Positions 23,491-31,893 of a stretch of DNA of 64,000 nucleotides are shown piece by piece (the first letter of the stretch is position 1; every line of letters begins with the position of its first letter). The position numbers and the translations under genes were made by a program. The DNA comes from Mediterraneibacter butyricigenes (lineage in GTDB: Bacteria; Bacillota; Clostridia; Lachnospirales; Lachnospiraceae): contig NZ_BHGK01000001.1 in the NCBI RefSeq assembly GCF_003574295.1, positions 2,604,001 to 2,668,000 of the forward strand, in the 5' to 3' direction. A model generated the notes under the pieces. It worked only from the letters and a program-made list of their open reading frames with translations. It had not been told where the DNA came from and did not search any database.

Positions 23491-23650
23491 ATTCATTTTT
23501 ATTTACGCGAAGCAACGAGCCAAAGTCTGTGTTTGTACAAGACCTTGGTGGTGCGAAGTGCCAGTGGCACTTGTTCAGCACCGAACGAAGTGGAACGTAG
23601 ATGCTGCGAAACCTCGATAAATGCTTTGAGAGCGTGTTTTATGGATCATG
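23491..23650 (+). repeat. Dispersed repeat with GAGCCAAAGTCTGTG core
   Basis: The block after the leader hairpins contains GAGCCAAAGTCTGTG, the hairpin TGCCA-G-TGGCA inside a GGTGC/GCACC stem, and ends near TTTGAGAGCG. The core word and flanks recur at 39729 (about 20 of 23 bases alike). This suggests a family of short non-coding dispersed repeats. Confidence 0.5.
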
Positions 23651-23737
23651 ATCATAAATGGTCATGAATGGGATAGAACATGGTTTAGGAAGGACAGGCA
23701 TTTCCGGGGAAGAAAAGAAGAAAGGAGGTGAATCTTT

Positions 23738-23914
23738 ATGAAAACCTTCATCGAAGAGTATGGACTAGTCGTGGTATCTATCATTGTGATCATGCTGATC
23801 GTTGTTGCTGCAACTCCGATTGGAACCAATCTGAAAGACGGGATTATGACGGCAATCGAAAAGCTGACGACAGCTCTGGGAACAGCAGTCTCTGTGACAG
23901 GAAATCCTGCATAG
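23738..23914 (+). CDS. Flp-pilin-like small membrane peptide
   Basis: A 58-residue peptide with AAAGGAGGTGAA before the ATG. It starts MKTFIEEYGLVVVSIIVIML: the E-Y-G followed by a hydrophobic helix is the signature of Flp/TadE-type pilins (usual form GATAIEYGL). Here there is no leader peptide with a cleavage Gly, so it would start almost directly with the mature end. The C-terminal half is amphipathic. It lies just before the secretion ATPase gene, as major pilins do. Confidence 0.68.
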   Translation: MKTFIEEYGLVVVSIIVIMLIVVAATPIGTNLKDGIMTAIEKLTTALGTAVSVTGNPA

Positions 23915-23943
23915 AAAGCAAAGTGTTCTGAAAAAGAAAACGA

Positions 23944-23985
23944 GCGGGAAAACCGGATGGACAGAATTGATATGGGTTTTCCCGC
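23944..23985 (+). terminator. Hairpin between pilin-like gene and tadA
   Basis: Eleven-base-pair stem GCGGGAAAACC/GGTTTTCCCGC with a 20-base loop, followed only by ACATTTTAC. Likely a partial terminator or stabilising 3' hairpin that keeps the first gene's message more abundant than the rest. Confidence 0.6.
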
Positions 23986-24022
23986 ACATTTTACAAAAGA
24001 GAACAGAAGGGAATGAGCACAG

Positions 24023-25060
24023 ATGAAACTTGCGGCGAATCAGTGGAAGATCACCGAGGCGCAGTATGGACCATTTTGGCCTTATATTCAGGATCCTGAG
24101 ATTACGGATCTGAATTTTGACGGGCAAAGTCTCTGGGTGGAACATTTACAGAAAGGAATTTATAAGACAGAAGATGTTTTAGATCCGGAATTTGTGCAGA
24201 ACTTTTGTGTCCGCATTTCCAATCTGGTGAATCTTCAACTGAATCAGTATGACAACGTGTTGGAGGCGGAATCGGATATCCTACGGATTTCAGTGATCCA
24301 TCCCAGTGTGACGAGCCGGGACGGGTATGTGGTGTCGATCAGAAAAAGTCCGGCAAGATGCAGATTAACGGAAGAAAAGATGCGAAGAGAAGGTTACTGC
24401 ACAGAAGAAATCTTAAATTTCCTGAAAAACTGTATCAGGGGACGGATGAATCTGGTGTTTTGCGGACAGCCGGGAGCGGGTAAGACAGAACTTCTGAAAT
24501 ATCTGACAGAGTATATTCCGAAAGAAGAGAAGACAATGACTATTGAGGATAATCTGGAAATTCATTACAGAGAACTGAATCCGGGGGCGAATTGTGTGGA
24601 ATTGAAAGTCGAAGAGGGACGTTTTTCTTATACGAAGGCTATCAAGACGGCGCTCCGGCAAAATCCGCAGTGGGTGTTGCTGTCTGAGGCAAGATCGGTG
24701 GAAGTAAAATATCTTCTGGAATGTTTTTCAGCCGGGTTGAACGGGATGACCACGCTCCATACGGATGATGTAAGAAAGATTCCGGACCGGATCCAGAATA
24801 TGATGCAGGACTATCAGGCGGCGACTCGTCTGGAAAATGATATTTACAGCTTTATCAATGTTGGGGTACTTCTTCGGAAAAAAATGATGCCGTCAGGAAG
24901 GATCAGGAGATATGTGGATCAGATCTGCATTTTTGACAGGATTGGTGGGAAGAATGTGTGTCAGCTTCTGGTGGAAGATGGAAAGATCCTGACAAGAGAG
25001 GTGAAAGGGAATGTGAAAAAGAAATTTTTAAGAGAGGGAGTGGAGGATCCATTTGGCTAA
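24023..25060 (+). CDS. tadA: TadA/CpaF-type secretion ATPase
   Basis: A 345-residue hexameric type II/IV secretion ATPase powering pilin assembly on the inner membrane face. Seen: Walker A GQPGAGKTE, Asp-box region MTIEDNLEI, Walker B-like WVLLSEARSVEVKYLL (GExR changed to SEAR) and the His box MTTLHTDD. It is about 100 residues shorter at the N terminus than typical CpaF. GAAGGGAATG precedes the ATG at some distance. It overlaps the TadB-TadC gene by eight bases. Confidence 0.88.
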   Translation: MKLAANQWKITEAQYGPFWPYIQDPEITDLNFDGQSLWVEHLQKGIYKTEDVLDPEFVQNFCVRISNLVNLQLNQYDNVLEAESDILRISVIHPSVTSRDGYVVSIRKSPARCRLTEEKMRREGYCTEEILNFLKNCIRGRMNLVFCGQPGAGKTELLKYLTEYIPKEEKTMTIEDNLEIHYRELNPGANCVELKVEEGRFSYTKAIKTALRQNPQWVLLSEARSVEVKYLLECFSAGLNGMTTLHTDDVRKIPDRIQNMMQDYQAATRLENDIYSFINVGVLLRKKMMPSGRIRRYVDQICIFDRIGGKNVCQLLVEDGKILTREVKGNVKKKFLREGVEDPFG

Positions 25061-26537
25061 ATACTGGAGAAACCGGGTAGAACTTACGGTAGTGATGGGT
25101 GTGTTTGCCTGGTTTTTGAAATTGAGAGTGGTTGGGATTGCAACGGTACTTCTTTTTCTGAATATTATTTACGGGAAGTGCTATGTCCTGAATCAGGAAA
25201 GAAAGCGGGAGAGAAAACGTTTCGAGGATGTAAGCTCTTACATGGAACAGATGTTAGCTTCTTTTTACCGAACGCCAAAGATTCTGTCCGCTTTGGAAGA
25301 CACTAAAAGAATCTTTGAAGGAGACAGGGAAAGAACTTCGAGGGCAGAAAGAAGTGCAAAATCAGGAAGAATTTTGAAGCGGAGAAATGATGGGGAGTCT
25401 GCCGAAATGTATCCGGCAATTGAAGCTGCCATTTATCAGATCCGTACAGGAACAGAAGGCGGAGAAATTTATCGAAAAGCACTTGGTGAAATTGAGAAAT
25501 CTTACGGATGCAGACGGCTTTATCGGATTCATGATTTTATGATCCGCGTGGAAAAGAACGGAGGAGATTGCAGAGAGTCTCTGGAATTGCTGACCGAAGA
25601 CGGAAGACTCTGGAACCACCAGATTCAGGAAATGCTCAAAGAAAAGCAGCAGGTGGCGGTGAAAGCGACTTTGTGTGTGGGAATGGCGTTTCTGATCTGT
25701 GCACTGGCTGTTGCGATGCTTCCGGAAGATTTTGGTGTGGCCGGTCAGAGAATTTCACAGGTTGTGACGACCTTGGTTGTGATCTGCAATCTGTTTTTCT
25801 GGTATCTGGGAATGAAACTGTTGTGCGGGGATATTTTACACTCGGAAGAGCAGGAAGTCTCAGGACATACCTGGAGGCAATATGAAGATGTGATGCAAAA
25901 CAGACCGGTCAGAGGGAAAAAGCTGGCATGGATCTGGGCGGTTGTACTGGGGATTTTTGGTGGAATCATGGCTGTAAAACAGGGCATATTTCCAGCGGCG
26001 ACGTTATTTTTCCTGGCGTGGTTGCAGGTACTGTGGCCGGATTTTCGGAGAAAAAATGAAGAGAAAAAGATTCGACGAGAGGTAGAAAAAGCGTTTCCGG
26101 ACTGGCTGCTGGGTGTGGCACTGTGCCTTCAGACAGATAATGTACAGGTCAGCCTTGCAAAGGCATCAAAAGAAGCTCCGAAAATCATGGAACGGGAACT
26201 TGCGAGGCTTCAGAAAAATCTTCAGGAAGATCCCGTGTCCATTGAACCTTATCTGAAATTTTTTGCCTCACTAAAAATACCGGAGATTACATCGGCTATG
26301 AGAATGCTGTACGGAATGGAAACTTCCGGTGCAGGAGATCTGCAAAGACAGTTACAGGATTTGGCGAAAAAGGATCTTTCCATGCAAAGCAGGGCGGAGA
26401 AAATGCGAACGGAAGACATGATCTCCGGTGTGGGATTTCTGTCCTTGTTTCCGATGCTGACAGGTGTGGTGAAGCTGTTGACAGACCTGATGCTGGTCAT
26501 CCTGTATCTGGTATCCACGCTCCGAATCGAAGGCTGA
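25053..26537 (+). CDS. Fused TadB-TadC membrane platform protein
   Basis: A 494-residue protein with two type II secretion F-like halves. The first half (about 1-270) has N-terminal hydrophobic helices, a cytoplasmic helical domain (GDCRESLELLTEDGRLW) and a membrane pair near 210-255. The second half repeats this: helices near 290-330, cytoplasmic domain (AFPDWLLGVALCLQTDNVQV, MYGMETSGAGDLQRQL) and a final pair ending LVILYLVSTL. TadB and TadC are normally two genes. TTG start with GGAGTGGAGG upstream. Confidence 0.8.
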   Translation: MAKYWRNRVELTVVMGVFAWFLKLRVVGIATVLLFLNIIYGKCYVLNQERKRERKRFEDVSSYMEQMLASFYRTPKILSALEDTKRIFEGDRERTSRAERSAKSGRILKRRNDGESAEMYPAIEAAIYQIRTGTEGGEIYRKALGEIEKSYGCRRLYRIHDFMIRVEKNGGDCRESLELLTEDGRLWNHQIQEMLKEKQQVAVKATLCVGMAFLICALAVAMLPEDFGVAGQRISQVVTTLVVICNLFFWYLGMKLLCGDILHSEEQEVSGHTWRQYEDVMQNRPVRGKKLAWIWAVVLGIFGGIMAVKQGIFPAATLFFLAWLQVLWPDFRRKNEEKKIRREVEKAFPDWLLGVALCLQTDNVQVSLAKASKEAPKIMERELARLQKNLQEDPVSIEPYLKFFASLKIPEITSAMRMLYGMETSGAGDLQRQLQDLAKKDLSMQSRAEKMRTEDMISGVGFLSLFPMLTGVVKLLTDLMLVILYLVSTLRIEG

Positions 26538-26650
26538 GAGAGAAAGAAGAGACAGAAAGAAATAAGAAGAATAAATGATCGGGAAAAGAGCAACAGGAAG
26601 ATGAGAAGAAAAATAAGATAAGAAGAAAAAGAAGAGAAGAGGTACAAAAG

Positions 26651-26755
26651 ATGAAAGAGATTACGGAAGAATATGCAGGGGCAGTTGCATTTGTGCTTAC
26701 AGGGGGACTGATTTTACGCGTGTTTGGCGAGGTCCTGCGGATGGTGAGCTTATGA
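26651..26755 (+). CDS. 34-residue pilin-like peptide
   Basis: MKEITEEYAGAVAFVLTGGL followed by ILRVFGEVLRMVSL. It repeats the E-E-Y-x-hydrophobic pattern of the first peptide of the operon and is little more than a single membrane helix. Its stop overlaps the next ATG (ATGA), which supports that it is translated. It is preceded by a 110-bp purine-rich spacer with GAAGAGAAGAGG before the ATG. Confidence 0.6.
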   Translation: MKEITEEYAGAVAFVLTGGLILRVFGEVLRMVSL

Positions 26756-26907
26756 AAGAAATGGTGGAAGAATATGGAGGCGTCATTCTGGCGGCTCTTA
26801 CAGGCGGAATCATACTGGCACTTCTGGTAACCGGTGTGCGGACTGATGGAGGATTCAGGGAACTTCTGTTACTTTTCTTCCGGGGGATCGGAACAGAGGT
26901 GGCGTGA
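26752..26907 (+). CDS. 51-residue pilin-like peptide
   Basis: MKEMVEEYGGVILAALTGGI starts with the same E-E-Y-G motif and membrane helix as its neighbours, then a second hydrophobic stretch (FRELLLLFFRGIG). ATG overlaps the previous stop. The close likeness of its first 20 residues to the 34-residue peptide suggests gene duplication. Confidence 0.62.
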   Translation: MKEMVEEYGGVILAALTGGIILALLVTGVRTDGGFRELLLLFFRGIGTEVA

Positions 26908-26908
26908 G

Positions 26909-27364
26909 ATGAGAGCAATCACAGGAGAATACGGAAGAGTTGTAACGGCTGTTCTTATGACCGTGCCATTGATCGGAATACTGGCTTGGGGAAAGGTCTG
27001 GGATTTTGACGGAATAAAACGGATGGATGTGCCGGAAGAGACGAAAGCAGTGTGTGCGATCACAGAAAGACAACAGCCTGTGATCCGTGTGAGAAGAGGA
27101 AAGTTAGAAGGATATCAGAACTGTAATCTTTTGCAGGCACTGGATATAAGTGGACAAAATGCGGAAGGGGAAAGTCTGCCGGTGCAGTTACTGTCTCTGA
27201 AAGATGAAAATGGAAAAGAATTGTTGAAACGGGAAGAATCAGGAATAGATTGCGGGGAAATGATGCTTTCGCCGGGATATTATGATCTGACGATGAGAGC
27301 GGAAGAAAAATACGAAGGTGTAGTGTATAAAACGGAACTGATGTATCGGTTTACGGTAGACTGA
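26909..27364 (+). CDS. Minor pilin-like membrane-anchored protein
   Basis: A 151-residue protein that begins MRAITGEYGRVVTAVLMTVP, again the EYG-plus-helix pattern, followed by an external domain of about 120 residues with beta-rich character (QPVIRVRRGKLEGYQNCNLL, SPGYYDLTMRAEEKYEGV). ATG at 26909 is one base behind the previous stop; earlier in-frame starts overlap the small peptide. Likely a minor pilin or pilus-tip component; no family recognised. Confidence 0.68.
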   Translation: MRAITGEYGRVVTAVLMTVPLIGILAWGKVWDFDGIKRMDVPEETKAVCAITERQQPVIRVRRGKLEGYQNCNLLQALDISGQNAEGESLPVQLLSLKDENGKELLKREESGIDCGEMMLSPGYYDLTMRAEEKYEGVVYKTELMYRFTVD

Positions 27365-27424
27365 CTTTGAAAAGATAAATTCCGGGAATGATCAGAGGAA
27401 CTTCCCGGAGAAAGAGGAAGAAGC

Positions 27425-27757
27425 GTGAAAGGTGCGGTAGAGACCATGATGGGAATTCTGATGCTTGCGTGGATGGCTGTTTTTGGGACGCTGTATATTA
27501 CGGCATCATTGAATACACAACAGGCACAGCGGTATCATGCGGCGGTAGTGGCAGAGATCGAGGCTTCCGGGCTGGCGGATTCGGTGATCGAAAGCTGTAA
27601 GGAGCAGGCGATAAAAAATGGATACAGCAGTCTGGATGTGAAAAAAATCCAGACAATCTATGGCTATCCCTGTGCTTTGGTAGAACTGGATTACAGGTAT
27701 ACGATTCCGGTTCTGGATCTTTTGCTGGATCACCATATAAAAGGGTATGCGCGTTGA
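27425..27757 (+). CDS. TadE-like pseudopilin
   Basis: A 110-residue protein with GTG start and AGAGGAAG upstream: N-terminal helix MKGAVETMMGILMLAWMAVF, then a periplasm-side domain with two Cys (ESCKEQ, GYPCALVELDYRY). Size and build match TadE/DUF4320-type pseudopilins of Tad loci. Function is inferred from the neighbours. Confidence 0.65.
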   Translation: MKGAVETMMGILMLAWMAVFGTLYITASLNTQQAQRYHAAVVAEIEASGLADSVIESCKEQAIKNGYSSLDVKKIQTIYGYPCALVELDYRYTIPVLDLLLDHHIKGYAR

Positions 27758-27776
27758 GCAAGAAGGAGAAGAGAAA

Positions 27777-28415
27777 ATGAAGTATGCGGTGGCAGGAATG
27801 ACGGGACTTGGAATCTTACTTTTGGCGGGAGTGACGATCCAGACGGTTCAGACAAAGGCAGTCCGGCAAAATGAACTGGATACAGCACTTTCCAATGCGA
27901 TGCGGCGTTCTATGGAGACGGTGTCTACAAATCCGGTTTATCCGATTCAATCAGAAGAGGAATTAAAAGCGGATGTGGTGGAATATTTCAGTGAATCCCT
28001 CAAGGGAAATGGAACCTATCAAATCAGTTTTGGGGCAGCAGATCTGGAACACGGAATTTTGAATGTAAGAGCAGAACAAACTTATGCACAGGCGATAGGA
28101 AGCGGGAAAGTTTCGGCAGAGAAAACTGTGATCCTGGAAGAATATCAGAAGAAAAAAGGAGAATATTTTACCGTTTGTTTTCTGGATAGCAACGGCAGGG
28201 TGATCAAGCAGGTGAGGATGCATGGTGGTGATTTTCTGTCGGCAGATGTTTTACCGGCGGGCTATCTGAAAGAGGCAGGAAAAAGTTTTCTAGGGTGGAA
28301 GAAAACCGGAGAGGAGAGTTTGTGGCTTTATACAGAAGAACTTCTGGAAAAGATACCGGTTCTTTCTGACATGGAATTTGTCGGTGTGGTGGAAGAAAGA
28401 GAGGAACAGACTTAA
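27777..28415 (+). CDS. Membrane-anchored extracellular protein of the pilus locus
   Basis: A 212-residue protein; the ATG at 27777 has AGAAGGAG 9 bases upstream (an ATG 30 bases earlier is less likely). One N-terminal membrane helix (VAGMTGLGILLLAGVTIQTV), then an extracellular domain with a DLEHGILNVRAEQTYAQ section. The C-terminal 60 residues (LPAGYLKEAGKSFLGWKKTG) look like an InlB B-type beta-grasp repeat. Ends exactly where the next gene begins. Confidence 0.65.
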   Translation: MKYAVAGMTGLGILLLAGVTIQTVQTKAVRQNELDTALSNAMRRSMETVSTNPVYPIQSEEELKADVVEYFSESLKGNGTYQISFGAADLEHGILNVRAEQTYAQAIGSGKVSAEKTVILEEYQKKKGEYFTVCFLDSNGRVIKQVRMHGGDFLSADVLPAGYLKEAGKSFLGWKKTGEESLWLYTEELLEKIPVLSDMEFVGVVEEREEQT

Positions 28416-31400
28416 ATGCGGCGAAAGAGTGTGTGGAAGATTCTTTGTTTTATTCTGCTTTTTCTGTATGGAACCCAGACGGTACTGGCAGCAGGGGGGA
28501 AACGGCAGAGGGAGAATCTGTCTGTCTCCGGCGGAGAAATGTCAAAAGTGGTATTGAAGGAGAACGATGCGAACGGGACAGAAACAAGGGGAGTGGCTGA
28601 GAATGAAACGGAAGAAACGGAAACAGAAAATGGAAGAACAGAAATGGAAGGAACAGAAGTGGATGAGGCAGAAAGTGAAGGGGCAGAAAAAGAACAGAAA
28701 GACGGGGAATGGGAAGATGCAGCACAAGACGGGAAGGAAGAAATAACAGAAGACAATGGGGGAGATGTACAGTCTGATTCAGGAAATGCAGAAGAATGCA
28801 TCACAGGGTATTCTGGTGATGGACGGGCGGGGACAGACGTTCTTACTTACCGGGCGTATTGTCAAAGTTACGGATGGAAAGACTGGACAGGAAATGGAAC
28901 TGTATCCGGAACGCTAAATGAAGCGAAACGGTTGGAAGCGCTGGAAATAAAAACAGAGGGGCTTTCGGGAGTAGGGGTCAGATACCAGGCACATGTACAG
29001 TCGATTGGATGGCAGGGATGGAAACAGAATGGTGAAACAGCCGGAAGCGTAGGACAGTCTCTGCGTGTCGAGGCAATCCGTATAGAGCTGACCGGGATAA
29101 ATGCCGGAAAATATGATATATATTATCGGGCGTACTGTCAGACATATGGGTGGCTTGACTGGGCGAAGAACGGACAACTGTCTGGAACGATCGGAATGTC
29201 TAAGAGAATGGAAGCGTTTCAGATCCTGCTTCAGGAAAAAGGCGGGGCCGCACCTGGGAGTACGTCAGATCCTTATCGCAGTTCTTATGTAGCCAGAATC
29301 GGAAACAGCTATTATACAACGCTAAAGCAGGCGTTGGAGCAGGCGGCATCTGGCGCAAAAATCTATGTCTGTCAGAACTGTACATTTGGAGACACCCTGA
29401 TCAACAAATCCTTTTCCGTGATCCCGGAGGAAAAAGACATTACGATAACGTATGCTCCGGTGGATCAGAATGAGGCAAATGATTCGGCGGGAATGTTTCG
29501 CTCCGGTATGGATCAGAATTATATCTGGGAGTTTGGTTCGGATAACTGTAAATTATATCTGAACGGAAACGGATATTGTAATACTGGAGTGATTTGTGCA
29601 CCGGGAACGGTGACTCTTAAAAATACTACGGTTTCCGGAAGTAGGACAAATGGAATTTTTTCCTATGGAGGAACTATCCGGCTGGGCCAGGGATCGGGGA
29701 TTCATCAATGCAAACATTCCGGAGCCGTTTCTATTACAGGAACGATCGAGATGAGCGGTGGAGTCGTCCAGTCGATGAGTGGAGATGGCCTTCGGGCAAA
29801 AACAGTAAAGGTTCAGGGAGGTACGATTCAGAATAACGGAGGAAATGGTGCAGCGACCACGTCGGAGGCGGGTTCTACCAGTATGACGGTTTCGGGTGGA
29901 AGTATACGGAATAATTCCGGAAACGGGATTTATCTGGGATCTCAGAATAAGCAGGCTGTGCTGGAAATGACCGGAGGAACTGTGGAACAAAACAAAGGGT
30001 ATGGAATCCTGCATCCGGGAAACGGAAAGACTGCGATAAAAAACGGAGAACTGAAGCAGAATCAGAAAGGCGGGATCCGGTCTATGACAGACTGTAGCTT
30101 TTCGGGAGGTGTGGTTTCGGGCAATCTGGGGACAGAAGGCGGTGGAATTTATGTGGGAAGTACTTTGGAGATGACAGGAGGAACCATAAGCAGTAATCAG
30201 GCGAATAAGGGCGGAGGAATCTTTATCGGTTCAGGGAAAACTGCAAAGATCCGGGGAGGAAAGATTACGGGGAATCAGTCTGCAAATACAGGGAGCGGAA
30301 TCTATCAGAACGGTACACTGATTCTTATGGAAGATGCCTGCGTAAGCGAAGATAACGAGGTCTATCTGGAAGGCGGAAACTACGCACAGGTATCCGGAAA
30401 ACTGCTACAGAAAAAGGTGGCGAGACTGACGCCTTCTTCGTATGCCCTGAAACGTCTCTGTGTAAAAAGAACAGATGGTGGAAAAGCATCGGAAATCTTT
30501 GAACAATTTATGCTGACTGAGAACTCTCCTTATTTGCTGCGGCCTGGAGATTATCAGTCAGGAACCGGGAAGGCGGCAGATACGGAAGTTGTGCTCAGTC
30601 GAAGTTATCCGGTGGAGTACAGAAAAAATCTGGAAGAGGATGTGGAAAAACTGCCGGGTTCTGGGAAAAAATACTGGCAGGAGATCTATAAGATCCCGGA
30701 AAATGTACCAGAAGCCACAGGAAGAACTTTCCGTGGCTGGGATGAAACCGCACTTTCACTGAAAGACAAAAAGAATCCCAAATATCAGGCGGGAGATAAG
30801 ATCGCCGTAGATATAAATCAGGCAATCACATTGTATGCGGCATGGAAGGATACGAATCATCCGCCGGTATTGTATGCGGAGCGGAAACTGGATTTTCTGG
30901 AAGGGGAAACTGTGACGAAAGAGATGCTTTTAGCTGCGGTTCGTGCAGAGGATGAAGAGGACGGAGATCTGACGGATAAGATTCAGATCAAATGGATTCG
31001 ATACGGGGCAGGAAGAGTGCAGAATGGACAGACGCTCCCGGAGACAACCGTAGAATATGAATCGGATATGTCGGAGGAGGAACGTCTGGATACCTGGTTT
31101 ATGGAACTACCGAAGGAAAGTTCCCCGGCGGAACACCGGATATGTTATTACGTGGAAGATGGGAATCAGGCAGGGGTTTCCATGGAATGCACGATCCGTG
31201 TGCGCTACAATGAATTTCCGGAGATTGAGACAGAAGACCGGTATTTTACACTGGAAGAAGCGAAAAACGGAGCAATTACACAGGAAGAACTGCTTGCTCG
31301 TGCTCTGGAAAAGAAAAAGGTAAAAATATCGGATAAAGAACTGGACGCAAAGGAACCGGGAAAGTTAAAGGAACATCTGGAACTGACCGGATTTGATCCG

Positions 31401-31817
31401 GAAGAATTCCGAAAGTTTCAAAAAAGCGGATATGTGGTTCTGGGATATCGGGTGTATGACGGCATTGGCCCGGATGGTACAGGAAAGGAAACCAGATGCC
31501 AGTTTACGGTTCATGTGATAGAAGACGGAGAAGTGGCAGAAGCGAAGCCTGTGAGATACGTCCGTTTTATTAATATGAAAATGTACCATCAGTCAGAGGA
31601 AACAGGAGGACTGAATGAGAATTCAAAATGGTATCAGGATGGGGAATGTAAAGAATTGTTGCAGAATACCTGGAAGGAAGAAAAGGCGGATCTTTTTACA
31701 TTTGACCAGGCAAAGTGTGAGAAAATGAAACAATATATAGAGATACATGGAATCGGCAACAGTGTGGAAGAACAGGGATTACAGGGATTCTATAAACTGA
31801 TGAAAAAGAAGGAATAA
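28416..31817 (+). CDS. Large surface protein: ChW repeats, beta-helix, InlB-like and Ig-like domains
   Basis: A 1133-residue exported protein. Residues 1-27 are a signal peptide (ILCFILLFLYGTQTVLAAGG); then a Thr/Glu-rich linker to about 130; three ChW repeats at about 140-285 (YGWKDW, IGWQGW, YGWLDW with KRLEA, LRVEA and KRMEA); a parallel beta-helix at about 380-640 made of GGT/GGG-rich short repeats; an InlB-type repeat near 770-815 (GRTFRGWDE to LYAAWKD); and a cadherin-like part (ERKLDFLEGE, DGDLTDKIQI). No LPxTG or C-terminal membrane helix: ChW repeats probably hold it to the wall. It begins with the base after the previous stop, so it belongs to the Tad-like operon. Confidence 0.8.
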   Translation: MRRKSVWKILCFILLFLYGTQTVLAAGGKRQRENLSVSGGEMSKVVLKENDANGTETRGVAENETEETETENGRTEMEGTEVDEAESEGAEKEQKDGEWEDAAQDGKEEITEDNGGDVQSDSGNAEECITGYSGDGRAGTDVLTYRAYCQSYGWKDWTGNGTVSGTLNEAKRLEALEIKTEGLSGVGVRYQAHVQSIGWQGWKQNGETAGSVGQSLRVEAIRIELTGINAGKYDIYYRAYCQTYGWLDWAKNGQLSGTIGMSKRMEAFQILLQEKGGAAPGSTSDPYRSSYVARIGNSYYTTLKQALEQAASGAKIYVCQNCTFGDTLINKSFSVIPEEKDITITYAPVDQNEANDSAGMFRSGMDQNYIWEFGSDNCKLYLNGNGYCNTGVICAPGTVTLKNTTVSGSRTNGIFSYGGTIRLGQGSGIHQCKHSGAVSITGTIEMSGGVVQSMSGDGLRAKTVKVQGGTIQNNGGNGAATTSEAGSTSMTVSGGSIRNNSGNGIYLGSQNKQAVLEMTGGTVEQNKGYGILHPGNGKTAIKNGELKQNQKGGIRSMTDCSFSGGVVSGNLGTEGGGIYVGSTLEMTGGTISSNQANKGGGIFIGSGKTAKIRGGKITGNQSANTGSGIYQNGTLILMEDACVSEDNEVYLEGGNYAQVSGKLLQKKVARLTPSSYALKRLCVKRTDGGKASEIFEQFMLTENSPYLLRPGDYQSGTGKAADTEVVLSRSYPVEYRKNLEEDVEKLPGSGKKYWQEIYKIPENVPEATGRTFRGWDETALSLKDKKNPKYQAGDKIAVDINQAITLYAAWKDTNHPPVLYAERKLDFLEGETVTKEMLLAAVRAEDEEDGDLTDKIQIKWIRYGAGRVQNGQTLPETTVEYESDMSEEERLDTWFMELPKESSPAEHRICYYVEDGNQAGVSMECTIRVRYNEFPEIETEDRYFTLEEAKNGAITQEELLARALEKKKVKISDKELDAKEPGKLKEHLELTGFDPEEFRKFQKSGYVVLGYRVYDGIGPDGTGKETRCQFTVHVIEDGEVAEAKPVRYVRFINMKMYHQSEETGGLNENSKWYQDGECKELLQNTWKEEKADLFTFDQAKCEKMKQYIEIHGIGNSVEEQGLQGFYKLMKKKE

Positions 31818-31893
31818 ATGAAGAAAAGAAAAAGTCCGGAAAGTACAGAGTGCAGCAGCAAATTGTACTCTCCGGGGAAAATTTATACAGAAT

